Assembly (NCBI RefSeq): GCF_041146795.1
Contig: NC_135176.1
Location: 15,431,286 to 15,495,285, forward strand
DNA: 64,000 nucleotides
Direction of reading: 5' to 3'
Source of the DNA: Maylandia zebra
Lineage: Eukaryota > Chordata > Actinopteri > Cichliformes > Cichlidae
Shown here piece by piece: positions 1-11,768 of the stretch; the stretch's first letter is position 1; every line of letters begins with the position of its first letter. A program made the position numbers and the translations under genes. The notes beneath the pieces were generated by a model. The model did no database searches and had not been told where the DNA came from. It was given only the letters and a program-made list of their open reading frames with translations.

Positions 1-628
1 AGTTGGGTAGTTTTCCAGTGTAGCCTCATGTGACCCCTGTTTTCAGAGTTGGTAATGATGTGTTGTGCAAGATTTATACTTGAGGGAAGAAAACTCAGTA
101 TTCAAACACATTTACTCCTTTTTCCATATACATGCAACTCAGGAATTTGAATCAAATGCTTACTCAGCTCTTACTCAGCCATCTGATCCTCGGTCCTGCC
201 CAGTGAGGTCAATCAGCTTTCGGTTATGGGTCACTGGGTGGATTCTTAAACTGTGCACAAGTATTTCTGAAGTCATCAATATGAAAGATGACGGGAAATG
301 AATCTCTTATTTCATTAAAAGGTAATTCTCTAATGTACCAGAAAAAAACAAGAGGCAGAACTGACTTTTATTTCCAAGTATGTTCTGAGTAGTAAGCTGT
401 CAATTGTAGTGTTATTTATACGAAGAGACAATGAAGTTAGTGCAAACACATATACGTCAAACACACTGAAAACTGAGGCTTTTTTCCACTGGTTTGTGTT
501 TATTACTGTATGATTATTGGGAATACATGCTGGGACAAGACAAATTTCAAGCATTTGTTAAATATGACTTTGACATTTAATATTAATCATGCATGTATGC
601 AAACATGCAAGATGATTTCCACTGCCAC

Positions 629-2149
629 TTAGAAGTCATGCTTAGCTGGTCTTTGCCTTCCACCGTACCCGACATTCACGATGGGCCAGCCTGGGTAAGT
701 CTCTCTTTGGACCGTGCTGAAGTTGATCCTGTGAATCAGAAGAATCAGAGCACGCAGACACAGAGTAGCTGCTCCCTACATGAAGGACACTGTGATGATG
801 ATAAACCTGCTCTCACCTGAACGCAGGGTTGATGCCAATGTTGTCAGGCTGCGGGAAAGCAGGTGTCCGCCTCCTGTGGCAGGAGGATGGGGGAGGGAAG
901 TCTTTCTGATACTGAGACTGCATCTGGGCTGTTTCCTGTTCGTTTTTTGCTGCTGCTGACATGTGATCACGGTTGCCTTCTTGCTCATTCCCTCTCACTT
1001 CTCTGTCCTCGCGTCTGTTTCCTCTTCCTGTTTATCATGAGGATGCAGGAGGAGAATGGTGAGATTCCTGTTGTGTGTTACAGCCTGCTGAAGGGTAATC
1101 AGAACTTTGCTAAAGGCAGAATTTCATCAACAGTAATCACACTTTCCATAAATAAACTTTCTTACTTTCTTGATCATACTACATGTATTACACTATTTGC
1201 TTTTTTCATTTTAATCTTGAGAGAATAATACTTTATACATAAATGAGATGAAATGTTCTTATGAATATAAATCATTTGCTTTGGATGTCGCAGAGCTGTG
1301 TGAAGGACACGGGAACACATACACAAATAATTACTGCTGAGGGCAATCCAATCCTGTGTCTGTGAGTAAGAGTGGCAGGAATTTCACTGCACAGCAGAGA
1401 AAACAATATCACTCCTCCAGATGCTCTGTGTCTATAACAGCATTTTCACATTTAACCTTATATGGTCTTTCTTATGTTCTATTTGAGGTATTAAATACTT
1501 TATTACAGTGTTTTTCAGTTTAATGGCAGTGTAGGGTTTTTTTTAATCTAAGCTTTAATCACAAAATCACCTTTATAATCTCTACCATCTCTGCCTTCTC
1601 ACTCATAGCACACTGCCCAAACCATTTCCAAGACACACACATGCACTGAACAGAAAGCCACAGCCTTGCGTGCCATCATAAATGAGTCTTATCTTTATAC
1701 AGACATGATGAGTTTACTCTCTAGGGTGAGCCAAGTCTGTTGACCTTTGCCTGGATCTTGGTCTGGGATAGGCCTGAAGCAGAAAGCCTCACGTGATGTG
1801 GTCTCCATCTTAGCAGGTGTGTCCGGGTAGAGGAGGAATCCTAAAAAGGGTGAAATGTAGACTGTTGACTCTTGTTCCCCTTTTTTAACCCACTACTTTG
1901 GAGTGATTCCAGTTAAATCAAATCAAATCAAATCAAATCACTTTTATTGTCACATCACATGTGCAGGTACATTGGTACAGCACATGTGAGTGAAATTCTT
2001 GTGTGCGAGCTTCACAAGCAACAGAGTTGTGCAAAATACAATAATGTAAACAAGCAAAACACAAGAATGGCTACATCTGAAACTAATAAATATATGTACA
2101 ATATATAATAGTATATGCATTTCTGGATGTGTATACTAAATATTTTCCT

Positions 2150-2207
<58 letters not shown>

Positions 2208-3420
2208 ACATATTTTACAAGTTTCACAGTTTCTGAAATCTTTCCAGTTAGGTCTCTTTTTCACAGCTTGTTTACTTTGCATATAAATTCTATAAAATAT
2301 GCATAATGGCAGTGCCAATTAATCATTCACACAGACCTGATTTTTGTGACAACAAAACAAAGTTTTATTTCTGTCTGTTTATTTAGTGATGTGCACCGAG
2401 ATTAAAGTGAGATCAGAAATAATGACGGTAATTTTGAATCCTTTTGTTATTTCTTGACTAGGACATTGTTTCTATTTCTGTTTTACTCTTTTCAGTGTTT
2501 GAACTTTCTTTCTTTTTTTCCTTTGCCACTGAGCTTTTTTTACAAACACTAATTTAGATGATTAAAGCTGACAGTGGAGGATTTGAGAGCATAAGTAACT
2601 TTATCTGTTGCTGGTATGAAGGAGCAGCAGGACTTTACCTGCCACTGTTGGTGGTTCGCCCCTGTAGGGTCTACTGCGCAGAAAGAATTCGTGGTGGCGA
2701 CGTGGTTGCTGCAGGCTGGCATTTTCAAAGAACATTTTGTCTGCTGGTTCCTGGATCACTGGCATCACCCGATGTTCTAAATCTTTGGTGTCTGCTCCTA
2801 AAAAAGTTTTAGAAAAGATGCATTAAAAAGTAAGACAAAAAAACTATCAGAATTTAATTAAAAAAAAAACTACCAAATCCAAGAATAATAACTATGAAAT
2901 TTAAAATGGAGGGCATTGTGACTGTAATGCTTACCTTCCTTTAAAAAAACACATAAGCTTTCTGCCGTGTTACCCTCTACTTCCTATATTTCTCTGCACT
3001 GTGAGTGTTTGTGTGCCCGCTTATACAAAGAGCTTCTTAAAGCTTGTTTACTGCAGTAGTCATGGTGTTCTGTTGTTCACCGGTGGCTGGCAGATAGAGC
3101 AGTAACCAGCTGGGACAATAAAGCAGATGAAGTACCAGAATCCTGAAACTTTGGTCCGTGAGTTCAGTCAGACAGGTTTAAAAGGGAATATGCTCCAAAA
3201 TGAGAATTTTTATAAGTAATATTATTAAAATAAAGGCTGGATGACCATTTTTTAAAAACTGATTCAACTAGGTAATAAGTAAACTAGAAAGTTGGCCAGA
3301 GACTCCATTCTCCACTAAAGCCAACGATCTGTTTTTGAATTTAAAATAAAAGTGATCTGGATTCGCTTCACCTGTCCACCAAGCTTGACTTGGTAGTTTG
3401 TCTTGCTGACAGACAGGCAT
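629..3420 (-). CDS. Unidentified five-exon gene, 204-residue protein
   Basis: I assembled this gene from splice signals. Exon 1 is 3372-3420 (ATG at 3420), exon 2 is 2639-2797, exon 3 is 1745-1840, exon 4 is 817-1027 and exon 5 is 629-728 with the stop at 629-631. All introns begin GT and end AG, the phases agree (1,1,1,2) and the coding length is 615 bases including the stop. The product starts MPVCQQDKLPSQAWWTG and ends RPAKHDF. It is basic, rich in proline and arginine, with no signal peptide or membrane segment, and has motifs such as YPDTPAKM, INPAFR and YPGWP. Short aromatic and proline motifs of this kind occur in small ciliary microtubule-inner proteins; that comparison is only an impression and no family is assigned. 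The donor of exon 3 is GTCAAC here and GTAAAC in the second copy. Exons 1-2 lie in the palindrome spacer, so each palindrome has one complete copy. Confidence 0.6.
1916..2221 (-). mobile_element. 5'-truncated LINE 3' tail (same family as 7289-8780)
   Basis: A run of AATCA repeats is followed by the reverse complement of the LINE 3' end found at about 8500-8780, interrupted by a long TG run at 2153-2204. The right arm has no insertion here but holds about 25 bases that the left arm lacks, so insertion went with a small deletion of the target. The same element is at 51631-51918. Confidence 0.8.
2153..2204. repeat. (TG)n microsatellite
   Basis: An uninterrupted TG dinucleotide run inside the LINE tail. 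It is about 18 bases shorter in the second copy at 51867-51901. Confidence 0.95.
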
Positions 3421-4424
3421 AAAATATCACCACCCGTAAGCTAGAAGTGCCGAGCTAAGCCTTGTTTCCAAAGTTAATGCGTTTAAATGTCTTGCAAGGG
3501 TGGCTGCACAGTACCAAGTGTGATGATGGCAAAATAAATTTGACCACAGCAGTGTTAAGTGACACACCAAGCCAAGAAAGGAATGGGAAAAAAGAAGGGG
3601 GGAAGAGAAAATGACAAGTTTCCCATTCAGTAGTTACCCTGGGGCATTTGGCTAGAACTCAGCAATGTTCCCTGCGTCTTTGACATGAATCCAGCATTAC
3701 TTTTTTCACATTAGAGGGCTTGTTTGAGCCTGCACTTTTCAGCAGGTAGTCTTATATTTATGGAAAAACTCTTAAGTGATGCAATCCTTTTTAAGGTATT
3801 TTTTTGTTTATTGTAAATTCCTCACAAGCTTGCAAATCACTTACTATAATATATGACAACAATAATCTGAGGTGTTGGCGGAAGATGTCATTTTAAACCC
3901 TATTTGTCTGAGACTTTTACCACTATGTTGTGCATTTTCAGTATGTGAGTGTTATTTTTTTTATCCTTTTTATCCAATTTCCCCCAATTTTTATCCGTTG
4001 TTCTCCTAACCCACATACTGAGTATGTCTCGGTACAAGGTCTACCGAACCTCTGAATCTCGTGGTGCTTCTTTTTGTTTTTCGAATGTTTTTTTTTTTTT
4101 AAAGGGAGAGAGCGGCATGACAAAACTAATTTCAAAAAACAAAAACCCTCTGCATCTGGTGAAGAAAGTTAAAATTACAGAGTGAATCTTAGGCTTCACA
4201 AATGGGAACGAAGATGAAAATGAAAGCTGGGAAATGTTCTCAAGTCTTTCCAGGGTTAACATGGAGGTATCAGTCAGCAAAGCTCTGTTCCCACCACTGC
4301 ACTCATCACCCCCCACACCACCCTCCCTCCCTCCCCTTGCACAAATAACTCCATTAGTTTCACGGCTCCCAGTGGGATCAAAGAAAGAAATACAGTAAAA
4401 CATTGCATCGTTTTTTTCAAAAAT
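2513..4424. other. Palindrome copy 1, unpaired spacer
   Basis: About 1.9 kb between the two arms with no inverted partner in the window. It holds exons 1 and 2 of the minus-strand five-exon gene (3372-3420 and 2639-2797). From 3421 to 4424 I see no convincing coding sequence. Confidence 0.85.
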
Positions 4425-4815
4425 GAAAGAAAGTTCAAACACTGAAAAGAGTAAAACAGAAATAGAAACAATGTCCTAGTCAAGAAATAACAAAAGGATT
4501 CAAAATTACCGTCATTATTTCTGATCTCGCTTTAATCTCGGTGCACATCACTAAATAAACAGACAGAAATAAAACTTTGTTTTGTTGTCACAAAAATCAG
4601 GTCTGTGTGAATGATTTATTGTCACTGCCATTACGCATATTTTATAGAATTTATATGCAAAGTAAACAAGCTGTGAAAAAGAGACCTAACTGGAAAGATT
4701 TCAGAAACTGTGAACAGCGTTGGGCTACATGTTCTGTGCTAACTGGAATCACTCCAAAGTAGTGGGTTTAAAAAAGGGGAACAAGAGTCAACAGTCTACG
4801 TTTCACCCTTTTTAG

Positions 4816-6035
4816 GATTCCTCCTCTACCCGGACACACCTGCTAAGATGGAGACCACATCACGTGAGGCTTTCTGCTTCAGGCCTATCCCAGACCAAGA
4901 TCCAGGCAAAGGTCAACAGACTTGGCTCACCCTAGAGAGTAAACTCATCATGTCTGTATAAAGATAAGACTCATTTATGATGGCACAGTGCACGCAAGGC
5001 TGTGGCTTTCTGTTCAGTGCATGTGTGTGTCTTGGAAATGGTTTGGGCAGTGTGCTATGAGTGAGAAGGCAGAGATGGTAGAGATTATAAAGGTGATTTT
5101 GTGATTAAAGCTTAGATTAAAAAAAAACCCTACACTGCCATTAAACTGAAAAACACTGTAATAAAGTATTTAATACCTCAAATAGAACATAAGAAAGACC
5201 ATATAAGGTTAAATGTGAAAATGCTGTTATAGACACAGAGCATCTGGAGGAGTGATATTGTTTTCTCTGCTGTGCAGTGAAATTCCTGCCACTCTTACTC
5301 ACAGACACAGGATTGGATTGCCCTCAGCAGTAATTATTTGTGTATGTGTTCCCGTGTCCTTCACACAGCTCTGCGACATCCAAAGCAAATGATTTATATT
5401 CATAAGAACATTTCATCTCATTTATGTATAAAGTATTATTCTCTCAAGATTAAAATGAAAAAAGCAAATAGTGTAATACATGTAGTATGATCAAGAAAGT
5501 AAGAAAGTTTATTTATGGAAAGTGTGATTACTGTTGATGAAATTCTGCCTTTAGCAAAGTTCTGATTACCCTTCAGCAGGCTGTAACACACAACAGGAAT
5601 CTCACCATTCTCCTCCTGCATCCTCATGATAAACAGGAAGAGGAAACAGACGCGAGGACAGAGAAGTGAGAGGGAATGAGCAAGAAGGCAACCGTGATCA
5701 CATGTCAGCAGCAGCAAAAAACGAACAGGAAACAGCCCAGATGCAGTCTCAGTATCAGAAAGACTTCCCTCCCCCATCCTCCTGCCACAGGAGGCGGACA
5801 CCTGCTTTCCCGCAGCCTGACAACATTGGCATTAACCCTGCGTTCAGGTGAGAGCAGGTTTATCATCATCACAGTGTCCTTCATGTAGGGAGCAGCTACT
5901 CTGTGTCTGCGTGCTCTGATTCTTCTGATTCACAGGATCAACTTCAGCACGGTCCAAAGAGAGACTTACCCAGGCTGGCCCATCGTGAATGTCGGGTACG
6001 GTGGAAGGCAAAGACCAGCTAAGCATGACTTCTAA
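4816..6035 (+). pseudogene. Inverted partial copy (exons 3-5) of the five-exon gene
   Basis: Exons 3 (4816-4911), 4 (5637-5847) and 5 (5936-6035, stop at 6033-6035) are present with intact splice signals, but exons 1 and 2 and the start codon are not, because they lie in the spacer and were not duplicated. A transcript from this strand would have to take its 5' end from the spacer. The reading frame of the three exons is open and nearly identical to the complete copy. I call it a pseudogene because it lacks a start; expression is unknown. Confidence 0.65.
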
Positions 6036-6419
6036 GTGGCAGTGGAAATCATCTTGCATGTTTGCATACATGCATGATTAATATTAAATGTCAAAGTCAT
6101 ATTTAACAAATGCTTGAAATTTGTCTTGTCCCAGCATGTATTCCCAATAATCATACAGTAATAAACACAAACCAGTGGAAAAAAGCCTCAGTTTTCAGTG
6201 TGTTTGACGTATATGTGTTTGCACTAACTTCATTGTCTCTTCGTATAAATAACACTACAATTGACAGCTTACTACTCAGAACATACTTGGAAATAAAAGT
6301 TGGTTCTACCTCTTGTTTTTTTCTGGTACATTAGAGAATTACCTTTTAATGAAATAAGAGATTCATTTCCCGTCATCTTTCATATTGATGACTTCAGAAA
6401 TACTTGTGCACAGTTTAAG

Positions 6420-7199
6420 TGTCATGGTCTACGGCGGGTGGCTGGAGTTTCCATTAGGCTCCTGAACTGACCTGGGATCCGCCCCTGGGCAGGGCCAACT
6501 CCAGCTCCTGCACACCTGGAGCCTATTGCAGGCTATCAAGCCAGAGGGATTTAAACCACACATCGATGTTCACTCACTGCCAGTTCGTCATCAACCCATG
6601 TTGGTAACAGGTCTTGTGTCTCAAGTTCTTGCTGTGATTCATCTTACTAACTAAGACTCTTTTGTGCTACAGTCGCTGTACCCACCCTGGCTCACTCCAC
6701 CTCCGGACTCGGAATATCTAGTGATCATTTTGGAAATCCCTCTGTGCCTCACCTGCCTGCCCTCCTGCCATCACACTCCATCTGGAGCCCCGGATCTCAG
6801 GTCAGCCTTTCCACGCCACTCAGCCTCCCCTGGATCTTCATCACCCCCCTCTCAAACACTCCAGGTCCCTAACTGCAAAGTAAGAATTGCTGCTCTTATT
6901 CTGGCCACTTCTGAGCTGCCTTCACTACCTGCTTAACTTCTATATCCTCTCCCCTCAGTGTGACTGTTCCCCACTCAGCTCCGTTCCACTTCCCAGGCCT
7001 CGTTCCCTCGCCCTAGCCACGTTCCCCTGGGCACGCCACACCAAGGCTCCACGTCTCGTCATTTTCTGTCTTTGCCACGTTTCCCTTTGTTTTGTTCCCC
7101 TTGCACTTAACCGTAATAAACTATTAAATCATCTACCGTCTCCGCTCTGGGTTCCTGCACCTGGGTCCTATTCAGTACCGGCCATCCGTCGCCGTGACA
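6420..7199 (+). mobile_element. Solo LTR (LTR retrotransposon fossil, probably Ty3/Gypsy-like)
   Basis: A 780-base element begins TGTCATGG, ends CCGTGACA and is flanked by a 5-base target duplication, TTAAG (6415-6419 and 7200-7204). The left arm has the uninterrupted site. A polyadenylation-like AATAAA lies near its 3' part. There are no internal genes, so this is a solo LTR. It inserted after the two arms were formed and before the 49.7-kb duplication, since the same element is at 56116-56895. The family is inferred from terminal style only. Confidence 0.8.
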
Positions 7200-7288
7200 T
7201 TAAGAATCCACCCAGTGACCCATAACCGAAAGCTGATTGACCTCACTGGGCAGGACCGAGGATCAGATGGCTGAGTAAGAGCTGAGTA

Positions 7289-8429
7289 GCTGGTCAGGGA
7301 CTTCATCTGCTCTGCACTACCCGACTCACTGGACCCTCTACAGTTTGCATACCGCCACAACAGGTCCACTGATGATGCCATAGCCCTGACACTACACACT
7401 GCCCTGTCACACCTGGAGAAGAGAGACACGTATGTGAGGATGCTGTTTGTAGATTACAGCTCAGCATTCAATACCATCGTTCCCTCGAAGCTGGACAGGA
7501 AACTGCAGGATCTAGGACTGAGCAGCTCCCTCTGCAGCTGGATCCTTAGCTTCCTGTCTGACAGACAGGGGTGTGTACTGAGCCCTCTCCTGTACTCACT
7601 CTACACCTACGACTGCACAGCCACTAACAGCTCCAACATCATTGTGAAGTTTGCGGACGACACTACAGTGGTGGGTCTTATCACCAACGGTGATGAGACG
7701 GCTTACAGGGAGGAGGTCAGCGCCCTGACCCACTGGTGTCAAGACAACCATCTCACCCTCAACGTCGCAAAGACAAAGGAGTTGATAGTGGACTTCCGGA
7801 GGTGCAGAGAAGTACACACCCCCATCACCATCAACGGCGCTGCTGTGGAGAGAGTGAGCAGCTTCCGGTTCCTTGGAGTACATCTGGCTGAGGATCTTAC
7901 GTGGTCAGTACACACAAACAAAACAGTGAAGAAGGCGCAGCAGCGCCTCTTCTTTCTCAGGAGACTGAAAAGATTCGGCATGAGCCCCCGCATCCTCAGG
8001 ACCTTCTATCACTGTGCCATTGAGAGCATCCTCACTGGATGCATCACCACCTGGTATGGCAACAGCACCGCCTACAACTGCAAAGCTCTCCAGCGAGTAG
8101 TGCGGTGCTCTGAACGGATAATTGGAGGTGAGCTTCCCTCCCTCCAAGACATCTACAGGAAGCGCTGCCTGAGGAAAGCGGGGAGGATCATCAAGGACTC
8201 CAGTCACCCCAGCCATAAACTGTTCAGACTACTTCCATCAGGAAGGAGGTTCTGCAGCATCCGGTCCCGTACCAGCAGACTGAGAGACAGCTTCTTCCAC
8301 CAGGCCATCAGACTGCTGAACACGTCATAGACACCTCAGCTTCACTACTGGAACTTCAACATTATGCACTCCACACTGTATATAAATGCCACTTGTTTTG
8401 CACATATTCAACTCTGTATATTTTATATA

Positions 8430-8463
<34 letters not shown>

Positions 8464-8501
8464 TTATTTTATTTTTTTACTATTTAATTTGTAAAAATGT
8501 G

Positions 8502-8546
<45 letters not shown>

Positions 8547-8780
8547 AGGAAAATATTTAGTATACACATCCAGAAATGCATACACTATTATATATTGTAC
8601 ATATATTTATTAGTTTCAGGTTGGCCATTCTTGTATTTTGCTCGTTTGTGTTGTTGTGTTTGCACATCTCTGTTGCTTGTGGGGCTCGCACACAAGAATT
8701 TCACTCGCATGTGCTGTGCCAGTGTGCCTGCACATGTGATGTGACAATAAAAGTGATTTGATTTGATTTTGATTTGATTT
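7289..8780 (+). mobile_element. 5'-truncated LINE with reverse transcriptase ORF (L2/CR1 group)
   Basis: An open frame runs from the 5' truncation point to the stop at 8328-8330. It holds [32 protein letters not shown] and a C-terminal region with LPSLQDIY, all typical of L2/CR1-group reverse transcriptases. The frame passes directly from SFLSDRQ to GCVLSPLLY, so the residues that normally precede GCVLSP (the segment leading into the PQG motif) are missing in frame. The 3' end carries ATT and CA microsatellites and a GATTT repeat tail. The flanking target duplication is TGAGTA (7283-7288 and about 8780-8785), and the left arm of copy 1 keeps the empty site. The element is 5'-truncated and unable to move by itself. 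Rex1/Babar is an alternative clade. Confidence 0.85.
8430..8544. repeat. (ATT)n and (CA)n microsatellites in LINE 3' region
   Basis: An ATT trinucleotide run (about 8433-8465) is followed by a CA run (about 8507-8544). Both vary in length in the copy near 58130-58242. Confidence 0.9.
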
Positions 8781-9577
8781 GAGTAAGCATTTGATTCAAA
8801 TTCCTGAGTTGCATGTATATGGAAAAAGGAGTAAATGTGTTTGAATACTGAGTTTTCTTCCCTCAAGTATAAATCTTGCACAACACATCATTACCAACTC
8901 TGAAAACAGGGGTCACATGAGGCTACACTGGAAAACTACCCAACTTGGGAAATCTTAAACATGTTGCAACACTTTGACAAACAGTAACACCTTAGATTTC
9001 AAAACAATGACGAATTTTATTGTTTATGATATAATCTGATTTACTTTTTTTTTTTAAAGAAATGGGGCTGACAATGTGCTCTTAAACTTATGCTTTTTTA
9101 AAAACAAAACAAAACTGCAAACTCATTTTACATTGCGAGTCACATATAGCCTTTGACCTTGAGTGGGCCGGACCAGCGAAACTTCCCTTTCTGTCAGTGA
9201 AAAGAAGTTTAACTATGCATTTAATCCCTGGAATATCTTAATATCAGAAAAAGAAATGCAGTTTTGTTTGTCTCAGTTTATCTAAATGATAAACAACATT
9301 CTGTAGTAAATGGGGAAAAAAGTCTGTTGGGACTTAAATTGCAAGAAATAAAATTTGAATTGTATATGTGGGGTAATAATATTTATGATAACTGTATAAA
9401 AGTACAGTTCCGATTTCCCAAAGCAATCCAATTGGACTCTTAAGCAGTGATTCTGGCTGCTGGCGCTCATGTTTGACATCCGGGATGTAAGCCTCATTTG
9501 GCTGGACACCACCCGTATTGTAATTTTTTCGCTAGAATAAAGACTTGTAAAAAAAAAAAAACCCCAACAAAACACAA

Positions 9578-9935
9578 TTTCAATTCAATTCAATTCAATT
9601 TTATTTATATAGCGCCAAATCACAACAAAAGTCGCCTCAAGGCGCTTCATAGAGAAAAACCCAACAATCATATGACCCCCTATGAGCAAGCACTTTGGCG
9701 ACAGTGGGAAGGAAAAACTCCCTTTTAACAGGAAGAAACCTCCGGCAGAACCAGGCTCAGGGAGGGGCGGGGCCATCTGCTGCGACCGGTTGGGGTGAGA
9801 GAAGGAAGACAGGATAAAGACATGCTGTGGAAGAGAGACAGAGGTTAATAACAGATATGATTCAATGCAGAGAGGTCTATTAATACATAGTGAGTGAGAA
9901 AGGTGACTGGAAAGGAAAAACTCAATGCATCACAA
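9578..9935 (+). mobile_element. Interspersed teleost repeat with CAATT tail
   Basis: The right arm has about 358 bases here that the left arm (near 48740) lacks, flanked by a short CACAA-like duplication. The insert starts with CAATT repeats and contains the TATAGCGCC and GGCGACAGTGGGAAGG segments that I associate with an abundant fish repeat family. An older, longer relative is at 32797-33350. Its mechanism is not clear from sequence; SINE-like or a non-autonomous element are both possible. Confidence 0.7.
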
Positions 9936-10172
9936 CAACCCTACTTTGTCATTCCTGAGACTTCCCTGAGAAGAACTGAATATGACAGCCACAGGCAGAG
10001 TCCTGATTACCATACAGTACAATCTGAAGAATATCAGCATACAAAAAAGTAACCTTTCACACAAACAGTTATCCAAGTCACACACTCATTCACTGTCCTC
10101 CTTTGAAAGCCTTCAGCTGTGCTTTGAACCATCCGTCAGTCTTGCAGTACCGCTGAAGTGCAGCCACATGCT

Positions 10173-10681
10173 TCATCTCCGGTCCCGGTGCCTGCTCCTG
10201 TCTCCGTGCCTGCGGTCATCCCACTCTCGGCCTCTGTCCCGGTCATCTCTCCTTCCTCTGTTGCCCCACTCTTCTGTTCTGTGTCGGTCCCGATCGTCTC
10301 TGGCTCTCCCGCTTGGTCTGCCCCACTCCCTCCCTCCACCACCACCACCACCACCTCGTTCCTGCACCGGGTCTACCCCGAGATTGATGGGTTTACGGAA
10401 AGGCCTGTCCCTGCCGCCGAACCGCAGCTGTCCGGATTCCTTTTTCCCTCCAAGCCCGCCGCCGAGCCGCCGCGGCACCCATCCTTTAAGAGTCCTCTCT
10501 TGCTCAAAATCCACGAACACTTCATGCTGGTCGACCACCAGCTTGTTAGCTGTCCCGACCACAGATCGCTCCTCTTTGTACTCAATGAAGGCATATCTTT
10601 TGGAGAAACCCGTGACAATGTCCCGGACCAGCCGGAGCCGCTGGATGTCTCCGTACTTAGAGAACACTTTGTGTAGTTTAT
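10173..10681 (-). pseudogene. snrnp35: snrnp35 (U11/U12 snRNP 35 kDa protein), 5'-truncated copy
   Basis: The frame reads KVFSKYGDIQRLRLVRD, GGGLGGKKESGQLRFGGR and an arginine/aspartate-rich tail, which match the second half of the RRM and the conserved C-terminal region of SNRNP35, a protein of the minor (U12-type) spliceosome. The N-terminal part is missing. At 10681 the sequence jumps to what lies before 45673 in the left arm, with ATA shared at the join, so about 2.3 kb was lost from this arm. Compared with the left-arm copy it also lacks two residues in the RARRDANK segment and has GFSKR in place of GFSKG. It cannot make a normal protein. Confidence 0.85.
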
Positions 10682-11768
10682 ATGAAGTAAGGTTTATTAT
10701 AATAATAAATAATACTTTTTATAAAAATAAAAAGTTTATAAATAAAACTTTTTATTCATTGCACAATACTGTCACTTTTTTAAAAAAAATAATAATTTTA
10801 TATAATTACACCATAATCAATAGCATAGATAGTGACAGATTAAAGGCAATAGCATTGTTGTGTTATTAAGCCATTGGTCCAGCATGTGCAACCAGGACAC
10901 CGATTCCTTGATTCTACAAATCATTCTTCCATAATTCTTTTTGACAGTGCTGGTGGAAAGTGCCTTAAAACTTTTACAGATGTTAGACTGAATCGGACAT
11001 TGCTAGAAAAAATATTAGAGCCCAACCTGATTCCCTCACTGTGAGAGTCACAGCATCCTGTCAGTGTATGTACTCCCTGATTAATATGGCAAGGAATGAC
11101 TTATTTGAATGCCGCTTTTTTCACATCTCTGTAGGCCAGTCTTTTTTAGCTACACCACAGAACTCTCAAATGTGCATTTATCTTGTACACAAACGCCTCA
11201 CAGCTATACCATACCATCGACAGTCAGCTGTGGACACTCTCTTTCAGCATTTGGTTGCTGTGCACTACGTTTCATTTGGAGTCATGAGGGACATGTCTCT
11301 ATTTCTATGTCCAGGACCAAAATATGTTGGTTGTAACAAGCGGTTATTTGAGTTACTGTTGCCTAATAAAATGGGTGGTAAGTGTATAAAATTATCTAAA
11401 AAGACTGAATGTCAAATGCTATCCAAGTTACAGGTGCCTGAACACTCTTGGGACAATGCATTACAAAAACATTCTTTAATAAAACACTGAAACCACAACA
11501 GCTTCTGCTCCACGGTGAATAACTTCTTACAAAAATTGTGAACATGCTTCACTTCATTTTTCTGTACAGTTCCATCTGATACACATGGTACAGTATCAAA
11601 AGGGTTTGGAAAGGTGAAACAAATTCTTCTATGTAGTTTATTTAAAAAAGAACTTTTGCTGCGTAGATGCATCTAGTCTTGTTGTTCTAACAGCATAACA
11701 ATTATACATAAAGGTTGAGAAGGTGTGCTCTTTAGCTCTGCTCCAGATTCATCATTTTCTGAAAGCCT
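10682..11768. other. Intergenic stretch between snrnp35 and bud13 3' ends
   Basis: AT-rich sequence paired with 44587-45673 in the inverted orientation. Short open frames exist but show no family resemblance or splice structure. It probably contains the bud13 3' untranslated region just below 11769. Confidence 0.6.

Larger units (their letters stand above)
1..2512. repeat. Palindrome copy 1, left arm (cut by window start)
   Basis: The sequence is the reverse complement of the inner part of 4425-8942, at roughly 98-99% identity by eye once transposon insertions are set aside. The arm ends inward at 2512, where pairing with 4425 onward stops. It carries exons 3-5 of the five-exon gene on the minus strand. 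It lacks the solo LTR and the long LINE found in the right arm, so those sites are empty here. Confidence 0.9.

Noticed and set aside
863-1228. 121-codon plus-strand frame repeated in inverse at 5436-5801
   Set aside because: It is antisense to exon 4 of the five-exon gene; its repetition comes from the palindrome, not from selection.
2115-2227. Open frames of valine/cysteine or threonine/histidine repeats
   Set aside because: Translation of a TG/CA microsatellite.
2513-4424. Replication origin or regulatory switch at the palindrome centre
   Set aside because: The spacer has no repeated motif or known element to support it; symmetry alone comes from inverted duplication.
4041-4442. 133-codon minus frame in the palindrome spacer
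   Set aside because: Low-complexity composition with no splice structure or family match; the neighbouring real exons are at 3372-3420 and 2639-2797.
6664-7225. Two proline-rich open frames
   Set aside because: They lie within the solo LTR and have no gag, protease, polymerase or envelope resemblance.
9982-10869. 295-codon plus-strand open frame, repeated at 59681
   Set aside because: Antisense to the snrnp35 copy, rich in proline and serine because the true strand is arginine/glycine rich, with no family match.
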